DNA of 64,000 nt from Trichobilharzia regenti (Eukaryota > Platyhelminthes > Trematoda > Strigeidida > Schistosomatidae), in NCBI GenBank assembly GCA_944472135.2, contig OX235265.1, forward strand, positions 95,822,984 through 95,886,983, in the 5' to 3' direction. This document shows, in pieces, positions 33,150 to 42,652 of this stretch. A model generated the notes under the pieces. The model saw only the letters and a list, made by a program, of their open reading frames with translations, had not been told where the DNA came from and did no database searches. The first letter of the stretch is position 1. Each line of letters begins with the position of its first letter. The translations under genes were made by a program, and so were the position numbers.

Positions 33150-33507
33150 TGTCAGACACGTCTCGTAAACCGTTAATGCCCAGCTCTTGCTACGCTCGTG
33201 CTCACGCTGTTCCTTGAAGTTTCTCAGAAACGCTTAGTAATAACGGACGAAAAACCAAAACACCGATTGGCCACTCGAGAATTCTTTATTGTAACACCAA
33301 CATATAAAAAATGTTTCCACTAAGGTCTGTGAACAAATATTACAATAATAAATCACAATATTACTTCTGACGGTTGTCTCCTGACTTCTTTCTGAACAGC
33401 GACCGATGAGACGATGACTGTCGTATTGATGCCTCCGCGAAAGTTGGGGAAGTTGGTTTTGAGCAAACAACCATGAATTGATCGTTCAGTCTTCAACTAC
33501 ATTGACA
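33150..33507 (-). repeat. LTR B8
   Basis: 358 bp, intact ends, GAGCAAAC variant. Confidence 0.9.
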
Positions 33508-35069
33508 GGGTATATATCGAGTAGCTGGACTGAGGGCTTAATGTAATTTCCTGCATATGTTTTGTCGAATAGTTCACATATGTCTGCAGATTCAGTGCAT
33601 AGCCTACTTTTGTCTATGAGGAGAGAAATGCTGTGATTTTTGCGATTCATTCGCTTCCTTAAGATTTCTGTGAGTGCATACACTCTAGCTGGACTGGCTA
33701 CAGCGATGCGTTCTTCCTTTTTCATACGGAAGTCTCGAGCTTGTGAGATGGAGCTAAGGGTGTTAAGTATTAGACCTAGAGTGCCAAAGTCGTGGTGTTT
33801 GAAGTAACTTGTTGAGAGTTTCTTCAGTTTCGTACGATCCTTTGGTTTTATGAATGACTTCCTGTGTGGGGAAACCTTTAGTGTTTGGAGTGGAATGACA
33901 GCATCTAAGCATGTGTTAGTGTTATGGTAGAAGATGGTTAGGGCTCTCGATAGGTCATCAGTAGTGATGTATTCATCCCTTTCGGAGGATCTTAGCATTG
34001 ATTCTACCAAGGCCCAGTTTGCCTTACCATAGTTCCTATATTTTATTTGTTGTGAAGTGGAGGTATGAGATACATTGCTACTCAGCGGAATTGGCAGTGC
34101 ACACATCACTGTTTTGTGGTCGCTCCCTGGAAACTGAGAACCTACTAGGGTTGAAAGGGGACTTATATTGTGGCAGAAGATTAAGTCTAGTACGTTATTA
34201 CCTCTTGTGGGAGTAGTGACAGTTTGTTTCCAGCCAAGTATATCCAGTGTGTCTAAGAACTTATCAAATTTAGTTGGACCTGTGGGTATATCCCAGTTGA
34301 TTTCAGGTAAGTTAAAGTCCCCACATAGGATCTTATGATCGTATTGTAAGTCGGTTAATTGCTCCAGAGTATTAATAAGTTGGGTCTCGTAGTTACTAAA
34401 GGTGCCAGGTGCTCTGTAGGTGCATCCAATTAATGCTGTTACGTTATTTAAGTGTACATTAACCCATAGAGTCTCTGGCATGTTAAGTGTACTACTTTCT
34501 AGCTGTGATACAGTAAGTGCATTCAGAAAGTACATGAGACAACCCCCTCCATTACCACCTTCCCTGTCACACCGAAAGTGTGTGTAGTTATCTAGGCTTA
34601 TTTCTTCATCCAGAATGTTCGAATGACACCAAGATTCAGTTATGACAATTACAGGGGGTTTGTATATTACTGTGAGCGCTCTGAGCATCGGCAATTTATT
34701 TAGAACAGATCTAGCATTTATGAGGATTAGGTTAAGATGAGAGTTGAAGTAGCATTTGAAGTATTTGAGTTCGTTAGTCAGCCCCGAATATGGTTCAGCA
34801 CCCAGTAGTTCTGCTTCACATGACGATCCTATGTTAAGAGGAGTTTCAGCATCATGCTCACCTATGTCTACCGAGTTGGTGTGTGCTGTTTTCGGTGAAG
34901 AATTAGGAGTTGGAGTACTGGATTTGCTATAGAATAAGGAATTTTTATTTTTAGTTAGGTTACAGAAGTGGGTAGGGATTTTTATTTGACCTACACTTGT
35001 GCAAGTGTCAAATTTAGGGAGTTTGATGTTCCTATTATCCCCGAACGGCGAAACAGTAACATCAACCAT
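33486..35069 (-). CDS. Chimeric Gag/CR1-endonuclease ORF, unit 8
   Basis: Complete frame. First member of the block of units 8-10, defined by VESML (Val to Met) and HRKSF. Confidence 0.8.
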   Translation of the reverse strand: MVDVTVSPFGDNRNIKLPKFDTCTSVGQIKIPTHFCNLTKNKNSLFYSKSSTPTPNSSPKTAHTNSVDIGEHDAETPLNIGSSCEAELLGAEPYSGLTNELKYFKCYFNSHLNLILINARSVLNKLPMLRALTVIYKPPVIVITESWCHSNILDEEISLDNYTHFRCDREGGNGGGCLMYFLNALTVSQLESSTLNMPETLWVNVHLNNVTALIGCTYRAPGTFSNYETQLINTLEQLTDLQYDHKILCGDFNLPEINWDIPTGPTKFDKFLDTLDILGWKQTVTTPTRGNNVLDLIFCHNISPLSTLVGSQFPGSDHKTVMCALPIPLSSNVSHTSTSQQIKYRNYGKANWALVESMLRSSERDEYITTDDLSRALTIFYHNTNTCLDAVIPLQTLKVSPHRKSFIKPKDRTKLKKLSTSYFKHHDFGTLGLILNTLSSISQARDFRMKKEERIAVASPARVYALTEILRKRMNRKNHSISLLIDKSRLCTESADICELFDKTYAGNYIKPSVQLLDIYPVNVVED

Positions 35070-35319
35070 GTCATGCTTAACATCAGACACATCGTTACAA
35101 GTAACAGACAAGTCACCATGACTTACTTTCCTGTTTGCATCCAAGACACTCTGTCCCTTCTTTCACCCAGGCATTGTTGAACGTGACCCAATTCCAAAAA
35201 TGTTCCATATATTGCTTGTTCAAAGAGGACTTGACCGGCACCAGGAAAGATGAACGGTGGCTATCCAAACTTTCACCTACTGTCTGAATCCGCCAGAATC
35301 TGTTTCTACCATCAGAAAC

Positions 35320-35677
35320 TGTCAGACACGTCTCGTAAACCGTTAATGCCCAGCTCTTGCTACGCTCGTGCTCACGCTGTTCCTTGAAGTTTCTCAGAAA
35401 CGCTTAGTAATAACGGACGAAAAACCAAAACACCGATTGGCCACTCGAGAATTCTTTATTGTAACACCAACATATAAAAAATGTTTCCACTAAGGTCTGT
35501 GAACAAATATTACAATAATAAATCACAATATTACTTCTGACGGTTGTCTCCTGACTTCTTTCTGAACAGCGACCGATGAGACGATGACTGTCGTATTGAT
35601 GCCTCCGCGAAAGTTGGGGAAGTTGGTTTTGAGCAAACAACCATGAATTGATCGTTCAGTCTTCAACTACATTGACA
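35320..35677 (-). repeat. LTR B9
   Basis: 358 bp, intact ends, GAGCAAAC variant. Confidence 0.9.
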
Positions 35678-37239
35678 GGGTATATATCGAGTAGCTGGAC
35701 TGAGGGCTTAATGTAATTTCCTGCATATGTTTTGTCGAATAGTTCACATATGTCTGCAGATTCAGTGCATAGCCTACTTTTGTCTATGAGGAGAGAAATG
35801 CTGTGAGTTTTGCGATTCATTCGCTTCCTTAAGATTTCTGTGAGTGCATACACTCTAGCTGGACTGGCTACAGCGATGCGTTCTTCCTTTTTCATACGGA
35901 AGTCTCGAGCTTGTGAGATGGAGCTAAGGGTGTTAAGTATTAGACCTAGAGTGCCAAAGTCGTGGTGTTTGAAGTAACTTGTTGAGAGTTTCTTCAGTTT
36001 CGTACGATCCTTTGGTTTTATGAATGACTTCCTGTGTGGGGAAACCTTTAGTGTTTGGAGTGGAATGACAGCATCTAAGCATGTGTTAGTGTTATGGTAG
36101 AAGATGGTTAGGGCTCTCGATAGGTCATCAGTAGTGATGTATTCATCCCTTTCGGAGGATCTTAGCATTGATTCTACCAAGGCCCAGTTTGCCTTACCAT
36201 AGTTCCTATATTTTATTTGTTGTGAAGTGGAGGTATGAGATACATTGCTACTCAGCGGAATTGGCAGTGCACACATCACTGTTTTGTGGTCGCTCCCTGG
36301 AAACTGAGAACCTACTAGGGTTGAAAGGGGACTTATATTGTGGCAGAAGATTAAGTCTAGTACGTTATTACCTCTTGTGGGAGTAGTGACAGTTTGTTTC
36401 CAGCCAAGTATATCCAGTGTGTCTAAGAACTTATCAAATTTAGTTGGACCTGTGGGTATATCCCAGTTGATTTCAGGTAAGTTAAAGTCCCCACATAGGA
36501 TCTTATGATCGTATTGTAAGTCGGTTAATTGCTCCAGAGTATCAATAAGTTGGGTCTCGTAGTTACTAAAGGTGCCAGGTGCTCTGTAGGTGCATCCAAT
36601 TAATGCTGTTACGTTATTTAAGTGTACATTAACCCATAGAGTCTCTGGCATGTTAAGTGTACTACTTTCTAGCTGTGATACAGTAAGTGCATTCAGAAAG
36701 TACATGAGACAACCCCCTCCATTACCACCTTCCCTGTCACACCGAAAGTGTGTGTAGTTATCTAGGCTTATTTCTTCATCCAGAATGTTCGAATGACACC
36801 AAGATTCAGTTATGACAATTACAGGGGGTTTGTATATTACTGTGAGCGCTCTGAGCATCGGCAATTTATTTAGAACAGATCTAGCATTTATGAGGATTAG
36901 GTTAAGATGAGAGTTGAAGTAGCATTTGAAGTATTTGAGTTCGTTAGTCAGCCCCGAATATGGTTCAGCACCCAGTAGTTCTGCTTCACATGACGATCCT
37001 ATGTTAAGAGGAGTTTCAGCATCATGCTCACCTATGTCTACCGAGTTGGTGTGTGCTGTTTTCGGTGAAGAATTAGGAGTTGGAGTACTGGATTTGCTAT
37101 AGAATAAGGAATTTTTATTTTTAGTTAGGTTACAGAAGTGGGTAGGGATTTTTATTTGACCTACACTTGTGCAAGTGTCAAATTTAGGGAGTTTGATGTT
37201 CCTATTATCCCCGAACGGCGAAACAGTAACATCAACCAT
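35656..37239 (-). CDS. Chimeric Gag/CR1-endonuclease ORF, unit 9
   Basis: Complete frame of the unit 8-10 block. It adds NRKTHS (Asn to Thr), shared only with unit 10, and a private LIDTL. Confidence 0.8.
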   Translation of the reverse strand: MVDVTVSPFGDNRNIKLPKFDTCTSVGQIKIPTHFCNLTKNKNSLFYSKSSTPTPNSSPKTAHTNSVDIGEHDAETPLNIGSSCEAELLGAEPYSGLTNELKYFKCYFNSHLNLILINARSVLNKLPMLRALTVIYKPPVIVITESWCHSNILDEEISLDNYTHFRCDREGGNGGGCLMYFLNALTVSQLESSTLNMPETLWVNVHLNNVTALIGCTYRAPGTFSNYETQLIDTLEQLTDLQYDHKILCGDFNLPEINWDIPTGPTKFDKFLDTLDILGWKQTVTTPTRGNNVLDLIFCHNISPLSTLVGSQFPGSDHKTVMCALPIPLSSNVSHTSTSQQIKYRNYGKANWALVESMLRSSERDEYITTDDLSRALTIFYHNTNTCLDAVIPLQTLKVSPHRKSFIKPKDRTKLKKLSTSYFKHHDFGTLGLILNTLSSISQARDFRMKKEERIAVASPARVYALTEILRKRMNRKTHSISLLIDKSRLCTESADICELFDKTYAGNYIKPSVQLLDIYPVNVVED

Positions 37240-37489
37240 GTCATGCTTAACATCAGACACATCGTTACAAGTAACAGACAAGTCACCATGACTTACTTTC
37301 CTGTTTGCATCCAAGACACTCTGTCCCTTCTTTCACCCAGGCATTGTTGAACGTGACCCAATTCCAAAAATGTTCCATATATTGCTTGTTCAAAGAGGAC
37401 TTGACCGGCACCAGGAAAGATGAACGGTGGCTATCCAAACTTTCACCTACTGTCTGAATCCGCCAGAATCTGTTTCTACCATCAGAAAC

Positions 37490-37847
37490 TGTCAGACACG
37501 TCTCGTAAACCGTTAATGCCCAGCTCTTGCTACGCTCGTGCTCACGCTGTTCCTTGAAGTTTCTCAGAAACGCTTAGTAATAACGGACGAAAAACCAAAA
37601 CACCGATTGGCCACTCGAGAATTCTTTATTGTAACACCAACATATAAAAAATGTTTCCACTAAGGTCTGTGAACAAATATTACAATAATAAATCACAATA
37701 TTACTTCTGACGGTTGTCTCCTGACTTCTTTCTGAACAGCGACCGATGAGACGATGACTGTCGTATTGATGCCTCCGCGAAAGTTGGGGAAGTTGGTTTT
37801 GAGCAAACAACCATGAATTGATCGTTCAGTCTTCAACTACATTGACA
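37490..37847 (-). repeat. LTR B10
   Basis: 358 bp, intact ends, GAGCAAAC variant. Confidence 0.9.
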
Positions 37848-39409
37848 GGGTATATATCGAGTAGCTGGACTGAGGGCTTAATGTAATTTCCTGCATATGT
37901 TTTGTCGAATAGTTCACATATGTCTGCAGATTCAGTGCATAGCCTACTTTTGTCTATGAGGAGAGAAATGCTGTGAGTTTTGCGATTCATTCGCTTCCTT
38001 AAGATTTCTGTGAGTGCATACACTCTAGCTGGACTGGCTACAGCGATGCGTTCTTCCTTTTTCATACGGAAGTCTCGAGCTTGTGAGATGGAGCTAAGGG
38101 TGTTAAGTATTAGACCTAGAGTGCCAAAGTCGTGGTGTTTGAAGTAACTTGTTGAGAGTTTCTTCAGTTTCGTACGATCCTTTGGTTTTATGAATGACTT
38201 CCTGTGTGGGGAAACCTTTAGTGTTTGGAGTGGAATGACAGCATCTAAGCATGTGTTAGTGTTATGGTAGAAGATGGTTAGGGCTCTCGATAGGTCATCA
38301 GTAGTGATGTATTCATCCCTTTCGGAGGATCTTAGCATTGATTCTACCAAGGCCCAGTTTGCCTTACCATAGTTCCTATATTTTATTTGTTGTGAAGTGG
38401 AGGTATGAGATACATTGCTACTCAGCGGAATTGGCAGTGCACACATCACTGTTTTGTGGTCGCTCCCTGGAAACTGAGAACCTACTAGGGTTGAAAGGGG
38501 ACTTATATTGTGGCAGAAGATTAAGTCTAGTACGTTATTACCTCTTGTGGGAGTAGTGACAGTTTGTTTCCAGCCAAGTATATCCAGTGTGTCTAAGAAC
38601 TTATCAAATTTAGTTGGACCTGTGGGTATATCCCAGTTGATTTCAGGTAAGTTAAAGTCCCCACATAGGATCTTATGATCGTATTGTAAGTCGGTTAATT
38701 GCTCCAGGGTAATAATAAGTTGGGTCTCGTAGTTACTAAAGGTGCCAGGTGCTCTGTAGGTGCATCCAATTAATGCTGTTACGTTATTTAAGTGTACATT
38801 AACCCATAGAGTCTCTGGCATGTTAAGTGTACTACTTTCTAGCTGTGATACAGTAAGTGCATTCAGAAAGTACATGAGACAACCCCCTCCATTACCACCT
38901 TCCCTGTCACACCGAAAGTGTGTGTAGTTATCTAGGCTTATTTCTTCATCCAGAATGTTCGAATGACACCAAGATTCAGTTATGACAATTACAGGGGGTT
39001 TGTATATTACTGTGAGCGCTCTGAGCATCGGCAATTTATTTAGAACAGATCTAGCATTTATGAGGATTAGGTTAAGATGAGAGTTGAAGTAGCATTTGAA
39101 GTATTTGAGTTCGTTAGTCAGCCCCGAATATGGTTCAGCACCCAGTAGTTCTGCTTCACATGACGATCCTATGTTAAGAGGAGTTTCAGCATCATGCTCA
39201 CCTATGTCTACCGAGTTGGTGTGTGCTGTTTTCGGTGAAGAATTAGGAGTTGGAGTACTGGATTTGCTATAGAATAAGGAATTTTTATTTTTAGTTAGGT
39301 TACAGAAGTGGGTAGGGATTTTTATTTGACCTACACTTGTGCAAGTGTCAAATTTAGGGAGTTTGATGTTCCTATTATCCCCGAACGGCGAAACAGTAAC
39401 ATCAACCAT
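37826..39409 (-). CDS. Chimeric Gag/CR1-endonuclease ORF, unit 10
   Basis: Complete frame, closest to unit 9 (shared NRKTHS, VESML, HRKSF), with a private LIITL. It is the rightmost coding unit and is preceded (minus strand) by the terminal LTR B11. Confidence 0.8.
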   Translation of the reverse strand: MVDVTVSPFGDNRNIKLPKFDTCTSVGQIKIPTHFCNLTKNKNSLFYSKSSTPTPNSSPKTAHTNSVDIGEHDAETPLNIGSSCEAELLGAEPYSGLTNELKYFKCYFNSHLNLILINARSVLNKLPMLRALTVIYKPPVIVITESWCHSNILDEEISLDNYTHFRCDREGGNGGGCLMYFLNALTVSQLESSTLNMPETLWVNVHLNNVTALIGCTYRAPGTFSNYETQLIITLEQLTDLQYDHKILCGDFNLPEINWDIPTGPTKFDKFLDTLDILGWKQTVTTPTRGNNVLDLIFCHNISPLSTLVGSQFPGSDHKTVMCALPIPLSSNVSHTSTSQQIKYRNYGKANWALVESMLRSSERDEYITTDDLSRALTIFYHNTNTCLDAVIPLQTLKVSPHRKSFIKPKDRTKLKKLSTSYFKHHDFGTLGLILNTLSSISQARDFRMKKEERIAVASPARVYALTEILRKRMNRKTHSISLLIDKSRLCTESADICELFDKTYAGNYIKPSVQLLDIYPVNVVED

Positions 39410-39659
39410 GTCATGCTTAACATCAGACACATCGTTACAAGTAACAGACAAGTCACCATGACTTACTTTCCTGTTTGCATCCAAGACACTCTGTCCCTTC
39501 TTTCACCCAGGCATTGTTGAACGTGACCCAATTCCAAAAATGTTCCATATATTGCTTGTTCAAAGAGGACTTGACCGGCACCAGGAAAGATGAACGGTGG
39601 CTATCCAAACTTTCACCTACTGTCTGAATCCGCCAGAATCTGTTTCTACCATCAGAAAC

Positions 39660-40017
39660 TGTCAGACACGTCTCGTAAACCGTTAATGCCCAGCTCTTGC
39701 TACGCTCGTGCTCACGCTGTTCCTTGAAGTTTCTCAGAAACGCTTAGTAATAACGGACGAAAAACCAAAACACCGATTGGCCACTCGAGAATTCTTTATT
39801 GTAACACCAACATATAAAAAATGTTTCCACTAAGGTCTGTGAACAAATATTACAATAATAAATCACAATATTACTTCTGACGGTTGTCTCCTGACTTCTT
39901 TCTGAACAGCGACCGATGAGACGATGACTGTCGTATTGATGCCTCCGCGAAAGTTGGGGAAGTTGGTTTTGAGCAAACAACCATGAATTGATCGTTCAAT
40001 CTTCAACTACATTGACA
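39660..40017 (-). repeat. LTR B11 (right edge of array B)
   Basis: 358 bp. Near its right end it reads CAATCTTC like B0, while B1-B10 read CAGTCTTC. The two outermost LTRs may therefore keep the ends of one founding element. No target-site duplication matches between the 13522 and 40018 flanks. Confidence 0.9.
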
Positions 40018-40057
40018 GTCAGCAACAGTTTCTTTTTGTCTCTCCGGAATTTTGAGG

Positions 40058-40400
40058 GGAAGCGTTTGGAGTACGTAACATTATCATTGTACACTTTTTG
40101 TTAGTTGTATAATTTAGGGTCATTGTACATGATTTTTTATAGGGATCTTTCTTACAGTATATATAACTTCCGTGTACCAATTGGAGATACGCTATACTTT
40201 TGGAGTCTTCGCCTTCTTCCCGGCCATTTCTGCTTACTTGCTCAACTCATACCGTTTTGTATACTTTGGAGTTATTGTAGGAGTCTACTATCCTCATCCG
40301 AAGACAATTCTACAACCGGTACACTGCATCTACAGCAGACACAATCCCAACAGCTAACGTTCCCGTGGATTATATTTAAAATTTTGTAGCAGAGGACTGA
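40058..40400 (+). repeat. LTR-like repeat, right copy
   Basis: The first ~138 bp match 12633-12770. The remainder extends about 200 bp further without coding content. Probably a solo LTR or LTR fragment of the Gypsy-type family whose integrase tail lies at 12761-13056. Confidence 0.45.
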
Positions 40401-40544
40401 AAGTTTATATCCAAGTAATCCTTTTCATTGATATAACTCGTTACTGCATTTTTGGTAATATATTGTTATTTAACGTTTCATTGACTTGGATTATTATTCT
40501 CATATTTGTAATGTTAATGAACACTCGTAACAGTCCCGTTTAGC

Positions 40545-40760
40545 TGTAGCTATGTCACCGTCCGTGGACAGCTTTAAGCGAAGACTGGAAAATGATGCAG
40601 CGGCATAATGACTGCGTTCAGACGGCCTAGACCCTTAAAATCCCACACGCAATTCAGGCGTAGACATCTAAATTCGCTGTTTCATTTCTCTACATTCTTT
40701 CTTGTCTTACTCTCCTGACCACTCCAACTATTACATCCCTTGCACTATTATAATTATTTA
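40545..40760 (+). mobile_element. CR1-like 3' end fragment
   Basis: A short coding trace, MSPSVDSFKRRLEND, has the pattern found at the extreme C-terminus of CR1-type ORF2. It is followed by a stop, about 130 bp of 3' UTR and an AT-rich tail. Heavily 5'-truncated, as expected for target-primed insertion. Confidence 0.5.
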
Positions 40761-40834
40761 TAATACATACACATATATAAAACAATAACTTTCATAAATT
40801 TAGATGGTGTCATTAGAAGACAGAGATTACCTGA

Positions 40835-41190
40835 AAAATGTGATGTATTTGCGCAATATATTTCGAACAATCTGATCAAACATTTAATTATCAAGACGAT
40901 GTATCTGAGAAAATTAAAGGCAATTAAATTGAACAAAGTAACGTACGAGATTTAAGAATAATTAACACAACTTTTGGTAATCCACTCAAATAAGGATTAC
41001 TGAGGCAGGTTAAGAGTAATAATAAACTGTTCGTGAATATACAGGGCTTAAGTTTATGAGTAGCTATAGCCTCAGAGTATTTCAAAAGCGCCCTTGACCA
41101 TTTTTATAGATAACCTTAAAGGCTGTATTAACATCAGTCTCATGGTTCATATGGATTAGGTATTAGAAACGCATAGCGTAAATACATCAC
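40835..41190 (-). mobile_element. Decayed PLE 3' fragment
   Basis: The minus strand around 41060-41180 reads HETDVNTAFKVIYK, the C-terminal signature of the PLE GIY-YIG endonuclease. The adjoining 40835-40930 matches 46105-46200, next to another PLE. No intact frame. Confidence 0.5.
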
Positions 41191-41640
41191 ATTTTTCAGA
41201 TAATCTCCCTCTTCTAATAACACTATCAAAATACAAATACAGCTGCAGTGTCAGCTGCAAATTTCTTTAGGCTACACTATTATCACCTGTTTTCTCTTGT
41301 CAATGACAGTGGAGGGCCAACTGGTGAGAGATCAACTCCATCTGCAGTAGCAACATAGTCTTAACACACCACTTACTACGAACAACATATGATAAACTCA
41401 GGCATCACTCCTTTTAGAGTCAATGAAAGCTACAACGGTAGAGCGACGAGGCGAACTACGCATAAGTTTACCGAAGACGAGGAACCTTTACCTCAGAACC
41501 AAGGAGCGAGCACAAAGAAATAAAATTAATTAACACTATGCCTTTAAAACGAGACTGAGGATTGAATCTGAGCGTATAGCCTTCACTTGGATCCCGCCGA
41601 TAATAAGTTTTACGTTTCATTTCAAGGACATCTTTTCCTG

Positions 41641-42609
41641 ATGATTCGCTTGTTAAGACAGAGTACTGCTTTTAGTTTGTTTACTAAGCAGTACGGGTAT
41701 GTGTCAAGAACACCATGTCGATGCTTTTTACCTGCCAATTACACAGCTACCGATTTATGGGATGCTCGTTTGTCACATAATATCTTCAAAAGTGTTTCAC
41801 CTCGTAAGGAACAACACGTGCAATCTTTACTTTTATAGGTGACCTTGGAATACAGCTATTGCAAATCATTAACTCCGGTCAGGACGTCCCACCTATCGAA
41901 TATGATACAGTAAAATAACTTTGTTGATAGTCACTAATATAGTTTGCAAACAGGACACATGAACTTGACATAACATTCTTAGATTTCATTGAAGATGTAA
42001 TGAAAAGGTTTGAAAATATTTTGTTCTTCGATTACACTCTAGTTTCATGAATACTCAGTCAGCAGTCAAATTGAGAGACTCCACACCCCATGCATTTATC
42101 CGAACTTATATGAGCTTTCAAGAAGAGGATAGGTTGTTAAAATTAATTGAAGAAAGGGTATGTGTAACTATTTGTAAACTCTGCAGTCAAAAACAGGAAT
42201 TTTCGTTGATTTTGTATCTGCTGTCCTTTTGATGGACTCATTTTTTAAAAAAGGCCAATGGAATTGTGCAGTTGCGGTTGCTTGGGAACTATGTCTTCAG
42301 GAGTATTTTGCATTAGAAGATTTCAAGCCCCTCGTATTTGCTGCATCACTTTTGAGTTGTGTAAAGTCGATAGAAAATGATTCTTATGTTGGTGTCGATA
42401 CACCAGAAAAAGCAGTGGATGACAAAGAGGTAAGTCGTGTAATAAATCTACCTTGAAGTTTTCCCACCCTTAGCTGTTACTTTCTCCATATTCATTCCTA
42501 CAGAAACCTAAATGTTTTAAAACTTGTTCGGAGGGTATCAAAAAAGCACTTTGTCATCCAGATTCAGATAATAAGGATAGAAGGCTCTTGTCGCCTATGT
42601 TATTCCTTG

Positions 42610-42652
<43 letters not shown>

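Larger units (their letters stand above)
13523..40017 (-). mobile_element. Array B: tandem LTR-element array, one gag unit plus ten Gag/endonuclease chimeras
   Basis: Twelve LTRs alternate with eleven internal regions, all on the minus strand. The leftmost internal region (13882-16949) is a gag-type element. The other ten are chimeric units of 2170 bp; unit 1 is 2169 bp and unit 2 carries an extra 1011 bp. Each chimera consists of a ~360-bp LTR, a leader, the first ~45 codons of gag, and then CR1-type ORF2 sequence up to just before RT, joined directly to the next LTR. The gag unit and chimeras share subfamily marks (leader sequence, LTR variants), so the chimera arose from this subfamily. 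The purine tract seen inside the 3' LTR of gag-type elements is missing in the chimeras. Near-identity and exact periodicity indicate recent recombinational amplification. Confidence 0.9.

Noticed and set aside
13523..40017. CRISPR-like or classical satellite interpretation of the array
   Set aside because: Units are 2.17 kb with LTR termini, polyadenylation signal and coding frames. They are retroelement units, not short repeats with spacers or simple satellite monomers.
42505..42611. Possible extra MRPS27 exon after a good acceptor (TTCATTCCTACAG)
   Set aside because: Its reading frame runs into the (TA)n tract without a donor. Joining exon 5 directly to 47498 keeps phase and gives continuous similarity to mS27.
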